From Aequorivita marisscotiae (GTDB lineage: Bacteria > Bacteroidota > Bacteroidia > Flavobacteriales > Flavobacteriaceae), in contig NZ_CP122379.1 of assembly GCF_029814825.1 (NCBI RefSeq), positions 620,001 through 684,000 of the forward strand: DNA of 64,000 nucleotides. The letters run 5' to 3'. Each line of letters starts with the position of its first letter. Position 1 is the first letter of the stretch. The translations under genes and the position numbers were made by a program. A model generated the notes under the pieces. The model made no database searches, had not been told where the DNA came from, and saw only the letters and a program-made list of their open reading frames with translations. Of the stretch, positions 27,692-36,113 are shown piece by piece.

Positions 27692-28305
27692 TTTTCCAAG
27701 GCAATTTTTTGAGGTATTTCATCAACTTGCAAGGCTGTGTAATCAAGTTTCCAATTAATAGTATCAACTAATTTTTCCATAAGTTGAATGGTTTCCAACG
27801 CTTGTTTTGAAGCTTCGTTCAGCAAACCACTCTCTGGAATTTTGGCGACAATATGTTTTTTGGCTTCTTGATTTATTTCGGTTAAATCGCCAGCAGTAAA
27901 TGGGTTTGCCCAACCTTCTTTTTTATTGTAATATTTAAAATCTGTTTCAATGGAAAGTAATTCGGGTTGGGGAAAATTAGTTAAAACAATTGTTCGGGTT
28001 TTGGTATCGGCGTGCATCCGTACTTTGGTGAGGTCAAAACCAATGTGCGCTTTTGCATCAATTAAAATAAGGGCTTTCTTCTTCCCTAGTACTAAATTGA
28101 GCCATTTATCCTTTACATTTTCGTAGTGGAAAATTTCAGAAAAATCGCCTTCAACGGTAATGAATTTGCAAACACTTCTAATTTTTTCCATTAAAATAAC
28201 CGATTGGGCGTTTACCTTTTCCCTTCTTCCCCCGCCGCCAAATCGCGCGAAAATAAAGTATGCCAAAACGGCGCCAACAGCTAATCCTATAAATAGATAT
28301 TCCAT
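27688..28305 (-). CDS. DUF4230 membrane-anchored protein
   Basis: A 205-residue protein with an N-terminal membrane anchor (about 2-18) and a soluble domain with LMEKIRSVCKFITVEGDFSEIF, GKKKALILIDAKAHIGFDL and ADTKTRTIVLTNFPQPELLS, the pattern of DUF4230. No function is known. It overlaps the transglutaminase gene by ATGA and starts four bases after the DUF4260 gene stop, so it is inside a tight operon. Confidence 0.8.
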   Translation of the reverse strand: MEYLFIGLAVGAVLAYFIFARFGGGGRREKVNAQSVILMEKIRSVCKFITVEGDFSEIFHYENVKDKWLNLVLGKKKALILIDAKAHIGFDLTKVRMHADTKTRTIVLTNFPQPELLSIETDFKYYNKKEGWANPFTAGDLTEINQEAKKHIVAKIPESGLLNEASKQALETIQLMEKLVDTINWKLDYTALQVDEIPQKIALEK

Positions 28306-28309
28306 AATT

Positions 28310-28660
28310 TTAATTTCCTATTCTTCCCAAATGCGTATGTTTAAAATTGTCTGGAAATTTTAATCCATATCCAAAAATTCTATCCAGCGACGCATGAGCG
28401 AACAAAATTACAGCTATTAAAATTAACAACGAATAGTTACCGTAAAACCCTACCAAACCAATAGCGATGGCTATGGCTTTGTTGTGAAGTAGATTGTATG
28501 TAAATGCACCACTTTTAGAATTTATTAAATACCCAATCATTCCAATGTCTGGAGTGAGCAATAGCGCGGGAAACCACCACCACGCATATTCTAGCTGCGA
28601 AAAAAGAAAAATTGCCAAAATAAATTGCGCCGCTTCTTCGAGTTTTAAGGTTGTTTTCAT
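28310..28660 (-). CDS. DUF4260 small membrane protein
   Basis: About 116 residues with four hydrophobic helices. The segments LFSQLEYAWWWFPALLLTPDIGMIGYLI and FAHASLDRIFGYGLKFPDNFKHTHLG fit DUF4260. I chose the ATG at 28660, one base after the stop codon of the cyclase gene (TAG at 28664-28662), rather than the earlier ATG at 28705 that lies inside that gene. The function of the family is unknown. Confidence 0.82.
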   Translation of the reverse strand: MKTTLKLEEAAQFILAIFLFSQLEYAWWWFPALLLTPDIGMIGYLINSKSGAFTYNLLHNKAIAIAIGLVGFYGNYSLLILIAVILFAHASLDRIFGYGLKFPDNFKHTHLGRIGN

Positions 28661-28661
28661 C

Positions 28662-29411
28662 CTAAAAAATTTTATATAAAACTGGTTTGCTGGGCGAAGC
28701 ATCATTATGGAATGAGGCTAGCTGCAGGTTAAGCAAGTAGCTACCGTCTTTAATTGCAGTGGGAACAAAGATTAGTTCTGAAATTGTACAATCTGTACGA
28801 GGGTTTTTCGGATAATTCCAAAAAGCTTTATGTGCCAAAAGGTTGCCGTCGTCTTTCTCTTTATCTACCGAGGGCAAGTCAATCAACAAATGTTTTACGC
28901 CTATTTCCCTTAAAAACAGCGCTGCTTTTTCGTTAAGATACGGCCAATTGGTATTGGACCAATGTTTCGATTTTTTTTCTGAATTATTCGGAAGCGTTCT
29001 AATTACAACGGCTTCGGGGGTTTTTCCGTTTAAGGATTTTTTAATGCTTTCTTCGGAAATGATTTCGTCCTCCCCTACTTTTTCGGGTTGTACCGAAATT
29101 ACTTCGGCTAAAAAAAAGAAGGTTTTTAATGAGTCGTTTATAGCGTGGAATTCTTTTGAAATATGTCCAAAACATTCGGTATGTGTACCGTGGGCGTGCG
29201 GATTGAAAAAAACATTGTTGAAATTTACCGAAGCACCTTCGGAAACTTTTCCCGTCCACTCACCCATTATTACGGGTTTAATGGTGGGTTTGTTTTGGTA
29301 CCAAGCCAATGGATTCTTTTCCGATGCTTGCAAAGGGATTGAAATATCCAATGGTTTGGATAGGTTAACGAGTATGGTTTTATTTTGAATTTCTATCGTG
29401 GTTTTCATCAA
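28662..29411 (-). CDS. Cyclase family protein (kynurenine formamidase-like)
   Basis: A 249-residue metal-dependent hydrolase of the cyclase/KynB family. The signature HAHGTHTECFGH (an HxGTHxE type motif) supplies metal ligands and sits near residue 75-85. The length fits the family. Members hydrolyse N-formylkynurenine or other amides and lactones. No kynurenine-pathway gene is nearby, so the substrate is open. The ATG overlaps the hemW stop by four bases. Confidence 0.82.
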   Translation of the reverse strand: MMKTTIEIQNKTILVNLSKPLDISIPLQASEKNPLAWYQNKPTIKPVIMGEWTGKVSEGASVNFNNVFFNPHAHGTHTECFGHISKEFHAINDSLKTFFFLAEVISVQPEKVGEDEIISEESIKKSLNGKTPEAVVIRTLPNNSEKKSKHWSNTNWPYLNEKAALFLREIGVKHLLIDLPSVDKEKDDGNLLAHKAFWNYPKNPRTDCTISELIFVPTAIKDGSYLLNLQLASFHNDASPSKPVLYKIF

Positions 29412-30601
29412 TCTAAATTTACTAAGAATAAATCGGCCGCAATACCATCGCTTAAAAACTTTCCCTTTTTTGAAACTTTCAATGTTTGATTTTCAAGTAT
29501 TAAAAGTTTGTTTTTTAATGAATCTTCGGCTTGTTTTAAAAGATATTCGGAGTATTTTGGACCAAACTCCCGTATAACTTTTTCTATTGACACCCCTTTT
29601 TTAGTTCGCAATCCCGTCATAATATATTCGTTGTATTTATCGGGTTTTGAAAGGGTTTCGGTTTCTAAAGGCAGTATGCCGGCTTTAATACTTTTTATGT
29701 ATTTTGTATTGTTTGAAACATTCCAACTCCGCGAATTGCCATCGTAACCGTGTGCCGATGGTCCAATGCCCAAGTAAGGTTTTCCTTCCCAATATGCCGT
29801 ATTATTACGCGAATGAAAACCTGGTTTTCCAAAATTTGAAAATTCATAATTATCGTAACCTGCCCTTTCGGTTTCGCTAAGTAAAATTTCATAATGTTGT
29901 TTTGCAACGGCTTCATCTACGGGCGGTACGATTCCCTTTTCAATAAATTTCTTTAAAGCCGTTTTTGGCTCAACGGTTAATGCATAACACGAAAGATGCG
30001 GTACCTGTATGCTTAAAGCAATAGACAGATTTTTCTTCCAGCGTTCGTTGGTCATTCCGGGAATGCCATAAATTAAATCGATGCTGATGTTATCGAAATA
30101 TTGTTTTGCCTCCTTTATAGACTCCAACGCTTCGGCAGCATTGTGCGCGCGGTTCATGAGCTTTAAATCTTCTTCAAAAAAAGATTGAATTCCTATAGAG
30201 AGTCTGTTTATACCGATGGTTTTATAATCGCTAAAAATAGTTTCCGACTGCGCACGGACCGATACAATATCATCTGGGTTTGCCTCGAGAGTTATTTCAG
30301 GATTTTCCGAAACTTTGAAGTTTTTGTAAACTTCATCAATCAATAATTGTAATTCCCGAATGGTTAACAATGAAGGGGTGCCGCCGCCAAAATAAATGGT
30401 TTCAACTTCGGTTTTTAATTCATTTTTTCGCATTGCCAATTCTTTGCACAGTGCTTCGACCAATTCGGGCTTTTTCTTTATGGAAGTAGAAAAGTGGAAG
30501 TCGCAGTAGTGGCAAGCTTGCTTACAGAACGGAATGTGAATGTAAATTCCGCCACTATTCTGCCTGTTATAATCGTGATTGAGCATTGTATTTTTCGGCA
30601 T
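29408..30601 (-). CDS. hemW: Radical SAM heme chaperone HemW
   Basis: A 397-residue radical SAM protein. The cluster motif is CKQACHYCDF, preceded by GIYIHIPFC, and is followed by YFGGGTPSLL, ITLEANPD and GINRLSIGIQSF, all typical of HemW (formerly annotated as an oxygen-independent coproporphyrinogen oxidase). HemW binds heme and delivers it to client proteins. The CxxxCxxC pattern with Phe after the last residues separates it from true HemN. The start may be the ATG at 30601 or the one at 30586. It heads the minus-strand cluster down to 24551. Confidence 0.92.
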   Translation of the reverse strand: MPKNTMLNHDYNRQNSGGIYIHIPFCKQACHYCDFHFSTSIKKKPELVEALCKELAMRKNELKTEVETIYFGGGTPSLLTIRELQLLIDEVYKNFKVSENPEITLEANPDDIVSVRAQSETIFSDYKTIGINRLSIGIQSFFEEDLKLMNRAHNAAEALESIKEAKQYFDNISIDLIYGIPGMTNERWKKNLSIALSIQVPHLSCYALTVEPKTALKKFIEKGIVPPVDEAVAKQHYEILLSETERAGYDNYEFSNFGKPGFHSRNNTAYWEGKPYLGIGPSAHGYDGNSRSWNVSNNTKYIKSIKAGILPLETETLSKPDKYNEYIMTGLRTKKGVSIEKVIREFGPKYSEYLLKQAEDSLKNKLLILENQTLKVSKKGKFLSDGIAADLFLVNLD

Positions 30602-30755
30602 AATCCTAAACTATTATCTGCCGTTTTAAATATATAGAATTTTTAAAACCACAAAAACGTATTAAGTCTTCAAAATTAGTTATTATTTTTACCGAAATTG
30701 GACTTCTTCATTTTAAAAGTTGACAATCAAAAATCGTTGATAAACCATTAAAATT

Positions 30756-31814
30756 ATGCATCGTTATTTATGTTTTTTTCTTTTATTGTTTTCCTTTCTT
30801 TCTATTGCACAAACTAATGATGAAATAATTCGGGTAGGATATGCAGGTTCGGCTCCCTTTGTAATTGAAGGTGAAAATGAGGAAGGAATCGTATTTGATA
30901 TTTGGAAAGAAATTGCCTTTGATCTAAACCTAAAATATACATTGCAGGAATACGCTTCGGTTGAAGCGGGAATTGAAGCTGCAAAAAATAACGAAATAGC
31001 CATCCTGTTGGGCCCGACCACAATAAATGAGGAACGCGCCGAGGAAATTTCGTTTTCACAACCCTATTACAATACCGAAATGGCCATTTTGGCGCCTGTA
31101 CAGGAACTTACGGTTTGGGAAAAAGTGAGTCCTATTTTCTCAAAAACATTTTTGTTTGCAGTACTTGGATTATTGTTAATACTTACTGTTGTAGGCTTTT
31201 TATTTTGGCTGGTGGAAGGTAGAAAATTCAAAGAAGACTACGGAGAGCGCATACACCAGGGCATTGGCTCGGGTATTTGGTTGGCCATTGTTACGATGAC
31301 CACGGTTGGGTATGGCGATTATTCGCCACGCACCCCAGCGGGCAGGGTAGTTATGGGTTCGTGGATGATACTATCGCTAATTCTTGCTACTTCTTTTGTG
31401 GCCGGAATTGCAACCACGCTTTCACTTACCGCGCGCGAAGACAAAACCATTACCAGCATACAGCAATTAGATGGTAAAAAAGTGGCGGTACCAGATTACA
31501 AAAAAATAATGGATCGGGTTCGGAATGTAGATGGGCAACCCATAGCTGTAAAAACGGTATCGGAGGGTTACAAGTTGCTTTTGGAGAAAAAAGTAGATGC
31601 TTTAATTTATGATGAAATTCCGTTGGAATATATTTTTTCAGATAAAGAAAAAGATCATTATGTGTTGAGTAAAAAGAAAATTGAACCGCAGTATTACGGT
31701 TTTGTGTTTCCTATAGGAAGCAATTTAAAAAGAAAGGTTGATTTAGAAATTATTCATTTACAGGATACAAAGGAAATTTCGCATATTGTGGAAGATTGGA
31801 TTTCTAGAAATTAA
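30756..31814 (+). CDS. GluR0-like ligand-gated potassium channel
   Basis: A 352-residue protein with a signal peptide (about 1-18). A periplasmic binding-protein lobe (about 24-120) is interrupted by a membrane helix (about 130-152), a re-entrant pore loop and a second helix (about 200-222), then the second lobe (about 230-350) continues. The pore contains TTVGYGD (residues 182-188), the exact potassium-selectivity filter. This order is that of the prokaryotic ionotropic glutamate receptor GluR0. The binding lobe carries IIRVGYAGSAPFVIEGENEE, a typical amino-acid-binding start. Ligand and ion selectivity need experiment. It is convergent with ruvC. Confidence 0.85.
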   Translation: MHRYLCFFLLLFSFLSIAQTNDEIIRVGYAGSAPFVIEGENEEGIVFDIWKEIAFDLNLKYTLQEYASVEAGIEAAKNNEIAILLGPTTINEERAEEISFSQPYYNTEMAILAPVQELTVWEKVSPIFSKTFLFAVLGLLLILTVVGFLFWLVEGRKFKEDYGERIHQGIGSGIWLAIVTMTTVGYGDYSPRTPAGRVVMGSWMILSLILATSFVAGIATTLSLTAREDKTITSIQQLDGKKVAVPDYKKIMDRVRNVDGQPIAVKTVSEGYKLLLEKKVDALIYDEIPLEYIFSDKEKDHYVLSKKKIEPQYYGFVFPIGSNLKRKVDLEIIHLQDTKEISHIVEDWISRN

Positions 31815-31815
31815 G

Positions 31816-32376
31816 TTACTTTTTTACACGACCTTCATTCTGTTTTACAAAAGCAGCCCAGCCCGTGTAGCTTTTGCCCACCTCAACTTTCCCCATATTG
31901 TAAAAATGGCAAACCGCCGCTGCCAAACCATCGGTACTGTCTAAATTTTTTGGTAATTCCTTTAAACTTAAAACACTTTGCAGCATTTTAGCCACTTGCT
32001 CCTTGCTGGCATTGCCATTTCCGGTAATAGCCATTTTAATTTTTTTGGGCGAGTATTCGGTAATGGGAATTTCCCGTGAAAGTCCCGCTGCCATTGCCAC
32101 TCCCTGCGCTCTTCCAAGTTTTAACATTGATTGAACGTTTTTGCCAAAAAAAGGTGCCTCAATGGCTATTTCGTCTGGCTTATGTGTGTCTATAAGCTCT
32201 ACGGTTCGTTCAAAAATAAGTTTTAACTTTAGGTAATGGTCGTCGTATTTTTTTAGTTGAAGCTCATTGAGTTGTAAAAACTTCATTTTTTTTCCTACAA
32301 CTTTTATAAGCCCAAAACCCATAATTGTGGTTCCGGGATCAATTCCTAAAATTATTTTTTCAGTTTTGTTTTCCAT
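31816..32376 (-). CDS. ruvC: Crossover junction endodeoxyribonuclease RuvC
   Basis: A 186-residue Holliday-junction resolvase. GIDPGTTIMGFGLI carries the first catalytic Asp (Asp13), IAIEAPFFGKNVQS carries Glu73, and NLDSTDGLAAAVCH carries the late acidic residues. RuvC works with RuvAB to cut four-way junctions during recombinational repair. Its length is typical for the phylum. The gene stands alone, convergent with the channel gene and divergent from the gene at 32421. Confidence 0.95.
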   Translation of the reverse strand: MENKTEKIILGIDPGTTIMGFGLIKVVGKKMKFLQLNELQLKKYDDHYLKLKLIFERTVELIDTHKPDEIAIEAPFFGKNVQSMLKLGRAQGVAMAAGLSREIPITEYSPKKIKMAITGNGNASKEQVAKMLQSVLSLKELPKNLDSTDGLAAAVCHFYNMGKVEVGKSYTGWAAFVKQNEGRVKK

Positions 32377-32420
32377 CTAGAAGAAGATCCTGCCTAGACA
32401 GGAATTTGTATTTTAGCATC

Positions 32421-33377
32421 ATGATCGCCCAATCGCACAAAGCTAAACAATATCTACTTGCCACCGCAAAAGTTTTGGTGCTCACAATAACTTTTGGCTA
32501 TATTTATTATAAACTGAAAAACTATTCATCGGTAGATTTAGAAGCATTTACATCCTCGGTTTTTTCCAAGGGAATGGTTTCAGGGTATCTGTTTTTGTTG
32601 TTTTTAATTCTAGCAGCTGCCAACTGGTATTTTGAAATAGCAAAGTGGCAAAACTTACTTTCCACAGTAGAAAAAATAAATTTTAAAACGGCTTTAAAAC
32701 AGAGTTTGGCGGCACTAACCATTTCATTGGCAACACCCAACCGCATTGGAGATTACGGTGCGAAAGCTTTGTTTTTTGACGTGAAGTTGCGAAAAAAAAT
32801 ACTTCTTTTAAATTTTTTTTCCGGTACGGCACAAATGTTTGTCACCACAATTTTTGGAGTTTTTGGATTGTTATATTTACTGCAAAACTTCAATATTACG
32901 TATTCTATAACAACTGTAGCGATTGCTTTAGTTAGTGTGATTTTGATTTTTGTACTCGGCTATTTTTTTAAAGATAAAGTGCTTTTATTTAAAGATCTTT
33001 CTGTGGCGAGGGTTTTTCGTTTTTATTATAAGTTACCCCGTCAAGTTAAATTAAAAACAATACTCTTTTCGGTTTTTCGCTATGTAATTTTTAGCGTAAT
33101 GTTTTATGCACTTTTATTATTTTTTGGAGGGAATATAAGCGTTTCAGCAGCCCTTCCTTTAATATTCGCAATGTATTTTTTGGTATCTGTATTGCCTTCA
33201 ATTTTTTTTTTAGATGTGGTAATTCGCGGCGGAGTTGCGGTGTGGCTGTTTTCGCTAGTAGGGGTTTCTGAACTTACAGTTTTATGGTCCGTATTGGCAA
33301 TGTGGCTTTTAAATTTTGTAATTCCTTCAATCTTGGGTAGCTTTTTTGTTTTTACCTATCAACCTGTTACCCGATGA
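32421..33377 (+). CDS. Polytopic membrane protein of the LPG-synthase/UPF0104 type
   Basis: About 318 residues with six to eight membrane segments, similar to the membrane domain of lysylphosphatidylglycerol synthase and the AglD family. Supporting motifs are SLATPNRIGDYGAKALFF and LPSIFFLDVVIRGGVAVWLF. I moved the start from 32325 to the ATG at 32421, because the earlier start would overlap ruvC and add a non-hydrophobic leader. It overlaps the next gene, a glycosyltransferase, by four bases, which suggests joint action on a lipid-linked sugar or flipping of its product. Confidence 0.75.
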   Translation: MIAQSHKAKQYLLATAKVLVLTITFGYIYYKLKNYSSVDLEAFTSSVFSKGMVSGYLFLLFLILAAANWYFEIAKWQNLLSTVEKINFKTALKQSLAALTISLATPNRIGDYGAKALFFDVKLRKKILLLNFFSGTAQMFVTTIFGVFGLLYLLQNFNITYSITTVAIALVSVILIFVLGYFFKDKVLLFKDLSVARVFRFYYKLPRQVKLKTILFSVFRYVIFSVMFYALLLFFGGNISVSAALPLIFAMYFLVSVLPSIFFLDVVIRGGVAVWLFSLVGVSELTVLWSVLAMWLLNFVIPSILGSFFVFTYQPVTR

Positions 33378-34513
33378 TTTGGGTCTTTTCCACCCTATTT
33401 GTGGTGTACGTTATTTGTATGCTAATTTTGGTCTTCGGATTTAAAAAGGTACCGTTATTTTCGGAAAAAGTTGCAAAGCGAACAACTGGTTTTAGCATTG
33501 TAATTCCGTTTAGAAATGAAGCTGAAAACCTCTCGAAACTATTGGAAACGATAGAAGGTTTACATTATCCTTCCAATATGTTTGAAATTATATTTGTAAA
33601 CGACGCTTCGGAAGATACTTCCGAACAAATTATTTCCGAAGCTACTGTAAAGAGTAAGCTTTCTATAAACCTAATTCAAAACAGACGCCGCACTTTTTCA
33701 CCCAAAAAAGATGCTATCACCGAAGCCGTTAAACACGCAAATTTTGAATGGATTGCAACTACCGATGCAGACTGCGAATTGCCAAAAAGCTGGCTAACAA
33801 CGTTAGATGGTTTTATTAAAAAAAATAAACCAATGATGGTTTGCGGTCCAGTTTTATACAAATCTAACGGGAGTTTTATTGAAAATTTTCAACAGTTGGA
33901 TGCACTTAGTTTACAAGCAGTAACCATTGGTAGTATTGGCTATAAAAATATATTATTGAGTAACGGCGCCAATTTAACCTATAAGAAAGAAGCGTTTATA
34001 AAAGTGAATGGTTTTAAAGGAAACGACCATATTGGCAGTGGCGACGATATTTTTTTGATGGAAAAAATAAAACAGACCTTTCCGAAAAAAGTCTTGTATT
34101 TAAAATCGAAAGACGCAATTGTTATCACCAAGCCACAAAAAAACTGGAAAGCGGTTTTAAACCAGCGTATTCGTTGGGCTTCAAAAATCTCAAAGCAGCA
34201 AAATAAAATTTCATATTTCTTGGGAATGCTTGTTTTTTTAGTTAATATCTCAGTTTTAGCCTTGCCTTTCCTTATGATCTTTGATTCTGAAAATACTACA
34301 ATTTATATCGCGTTGCTCGGCTTTAAAATTATAACCGATTATATAGTTTTGTTGCAATCGGGGGATTTTTTCGATATAAAAATCTCGTTTTGGAAATTTA
34401 TTCGTCAGCCCTTTTTGTATGCTATTGTTATTGTTGCGGTAGTTGTTGGATCTTTGGACGGAACGTATTTGTGGAAAGGGCGAACCTTTAAAAAAGCCCA
34501 ACAAACAAATTAA
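33374..34513 (+). CDS. Family 2 glycosyltransferase, membrane-bound
   Basis: A 379-residue GT-A type enzyme. After an N-terminal membrane helix it has FSIVIPFRNEAENLSKLLET, IIFVNDASEDTSE and ATTDADCELPKSWL (the DxD-type acidic motif), then QRIRWASK, matching the QxxRW-like site of processive or polyprenyl-linked glycosyltransferases. Three C-terminal membrane segments follow. It is translationally coupled to the upstream membrane protein. It probably builds a cell-surface glycan or glycolipid. Acceptor and sugar donor are unknown. Confidence 0.88.
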   Translation: MIWVFSTLFVVYVICMLILVFGFKKVPLFSEKVAKRTTGFSIVIPFRNEAENLSKLLETIEGLHYPSNMFEIIFVNDASEDTSEQIISEATVKSKLSINLIQNRRRTFSPKKDAITEAVKHANFEWIATTDADCELPKSWLTTLDGFIKKNKPMMVCGPVLYKSNGSFIENFQQLDALSLQAVTIGSIGYKNILLSNGANLTYKKEAFIKVNGFKGNDHIGSGDDIFLMEKIKQTFPKKVLYLKSKDAIVITKPQKNWKAVLNQRIRWASKISKQQNKISYFLGMLVFLVNISVLALPFLMIFDSENTTIYIALLGFKIITDYIVLLQSGDFFDIKISFWKFIRQPFLYAIVIVAVVVGSLDGTYLWKGRTFKKAQQTN

Positions 34514-34549
34514 ATTTTTTACCTTAGCCGTACTTAAAAATAAGTTGTT

Positions 34550-35428
34550 ATGAAACCGTTTCTCCCTCATTTTGTTTGGTTGTTTTTACTTTTTGCAGGT
34601 ACCCTGCAAGCCCAGCAGCAATACACTGTAGATGGCCAAACATATACTTTGAATACAGAAGTTGACGGCGAACTAACCTTACTTTGGAACACCATTGACG
34701 GTAAATATCGCTATTTTTCAAAAAAGGGAGACCAAATTGAAGAGCTTAAAAACACCAAACAAAACGGGACATATTTAGAAGAATACAAAGTGGTTTTGAA
34801 GCAGCAGACCAAAGATGCTGCTGTTTCTACCGAAAAGGTAAATTTAACCTTACCGAGTTTGCACACTTTTTTTGCAAAGTACAACAAATTAAAAAACCCT
34901 AATTTTTACGAAGATTCGGCAACGATTGCTTTACAGTTTAGGCTCGGAGCTTTTGCGGGTATTAGCAATAGTATTTACACTTCAAATCCTACGAATGCAT
35001 TTCAGCCAGTAGCTGGAATTGATTTTGAATTAATTGATGCGGTAAAATTAAAACGGCACGCTATGGTGCTTCAATTTAAACAAACTTTTGAAAGCGACGA
35101 GCATAAATATTCAGCTTCGCAACTATCGTTGAACTACCGTTTTAAATTTGTAAAAACCACAAAATTCGATGCTTTTATAAATGCCAAATTTGCTGCTTTT
35201 ACTCATTCCAGTAGAGAATACACGGTTATACCTTTTGGAGGGCCAGCACAGGTTTATACGGAATCGGGCGGTGATTTTAATACGCCTCTAACTTTTGGAA
35301 TTGGCGCAGACGTAAAAGTGGGCAAGGGTTTTATTACTTTTAACTACAGCGATATTGTAGGCTTAAATGTAGATAGTAATTCAGAATTTCCCATAGATTT
35401 AACGCTTGGGTACAAATTTGTACTCTAA
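34550..35428 (+). CDS. Secreted outer-membrane beta-barrel-like protein, unknown role
   Basis: A 292-residue protein with a signal peptide (about 1-22, ending LQAQQ). The first part (about 25-100) is a small beta domain, YTVDGQTYTLNTEVDGEL. The second half (about 120-292) alternates amphipathic strands with aromatic ends (FRLGAFAGISNSIY, QLSLNYRFKFVKTTKFDAF, LTLGYKFVL) and finishes in a terminal hydrophobic-aromatic strand, as in small outer-membrane barrels. I do not recognise the family. It lies 36 bases after the glycosyltransferase gene. Confidence 0.6.
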   Translation: MKPFLPHFVWLFLLFAGTLQAQQQYTVDGQTYTLNTEVDGELTLLWNTIDGKYRYFSKKGDQIEELKNTKQNGTYLEEYKVVLKQQTKDAAVSTEKVNLTLPSLHTFFAKYNKLKNPNFYEDSATIALQFRLGAFAGISNSIYTSNPTNAFQPVAGIDFELIDAVKLKRHAMVLQFKQTFESDEHKYSASQLSLNYRFKFVKTTKFDAFINAKFAAFTHSSREYTVIPFGGPAQVYTESGGDFNTPLTFGIGADVKVGKGFITFNYSDIVGLNVDSNSEFPIDLTLGYKFVL

Positions 35429-35429
35429 G

Positions 35430-35909
35430 TTAATTGGTTTGAATAACCACAGGTAAGGTAAATCTTGTTTTTACAGGAATACCGCGTTTATAGGCAGGAG
35501 CAATGGGCTTGAGCGAATCTATACTTTGCACAATCCATTTTTCTAAACCGGGAAATTCTTTTCTCAGCAAAGTATCCATTTTAATTTCCAAAATATGTAG
35601 CTGTCCGTCGCTGCTTATTTCAAAATTTACTTTTACGGTGTCGGAAACTTCGCGTACGGCAATAATATTTTCGTGACTGATAGATTTATAAAGGTGACTG
35701 CTAATTGTATTGATAAAACAGTTTTTCTGTTCAGGTTTTTCTAATTTGTCTTCGCAGTTTGAAAATGAAGGATACCGATCTACTTCTTTCCAGTCAATAG
35801 CTTTAATTTCCTCTTTGTATATTTTTTCGGAAGTAACCTTTTCAGTTTCAAAAAACTGGCAGGAAGTTGCCAGTAGCAGAAGAAAAACAAAAAACAGTCG
35901 CTGTGTCAT
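35430..35909 (-). CDS. Lipoprotein with TonB C-terminal-like domain
   Basis: A 159-residue lipoprotein (signal with lipobox LLLLATSC, Cys about residue 17). The mature part has YPSFSNCEDKLEKPEQKNCF, like the PxYPGCE and KKCF motif of TonB-family tails in this phylum, then VKVNFEISSDGQLHILEIK and RFTLPVVIQTN, the strands of a TonB C-terminal domain. It resembles the tail of the BlaR-like protein at 36114. Without a membrane-spanning energy-coupling helix it cannot work as classical TonB. Role unknown. Confidence 0.65.
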   Translation of the reverse strand: MTQRLFFVFLLLLATSCQFFETEKVTSEKIYKEEIKAIDWKEVDRYPSFSNCEDKLEKPEQKNCFINTISSHLYKSISHENIIAVREVSDTVKVNFEISSDGQLHILEIKMDTLLRKEFPGLEKWIVQSIDSLKPIAPAYKRGIPVKTRFTLPVVIQTN

Positions 35910-36067
35910 TTCAGAAAAAATTCAACTTGAAAAGTACAAATTTACTGAAAGTTAATTCTTTGGAAAGATAAGTTACTATTTATTAAAAAAAGACTCCAAA
36001 GGTTTCTTGAGAAGAGAAGCTCTTTTAACCTCGATTTAAAAAAAAATGAACTGAGAAGAAAGTAAAA

Positions 36068-36102
36068 AAGACCTCACAGGTTTTAAAAACCTGTAAGGTC
36101 TT
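36068..36102 (-). terminator. Terminator after the BlaR-like gene
   Basis: A stem of about 17 bp with one mismatch: AAGACCTCACAGGTTTT against AAAACCTGTAAGGTCTT, followed on the minus strand by a T run. It sits 12 bases after the stop codon at 36114. Confidence 0.85.
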
Positions 36103-36113
36103 AAGATAAAGTT

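Noticed and set aside
28843..29388. 181-codon plus-strand open frame
   Set aside because: Antisense of the cyclase gene, which has the HAHGTHTE signature and is coupled to hemW.
32325..32420. N-terminal extension of the UPF0104-type protein
   Set aside because: It overlaps ruvC and is basic and non-hydrophobic; the ATG at 32421 begins a typical membrane protein.
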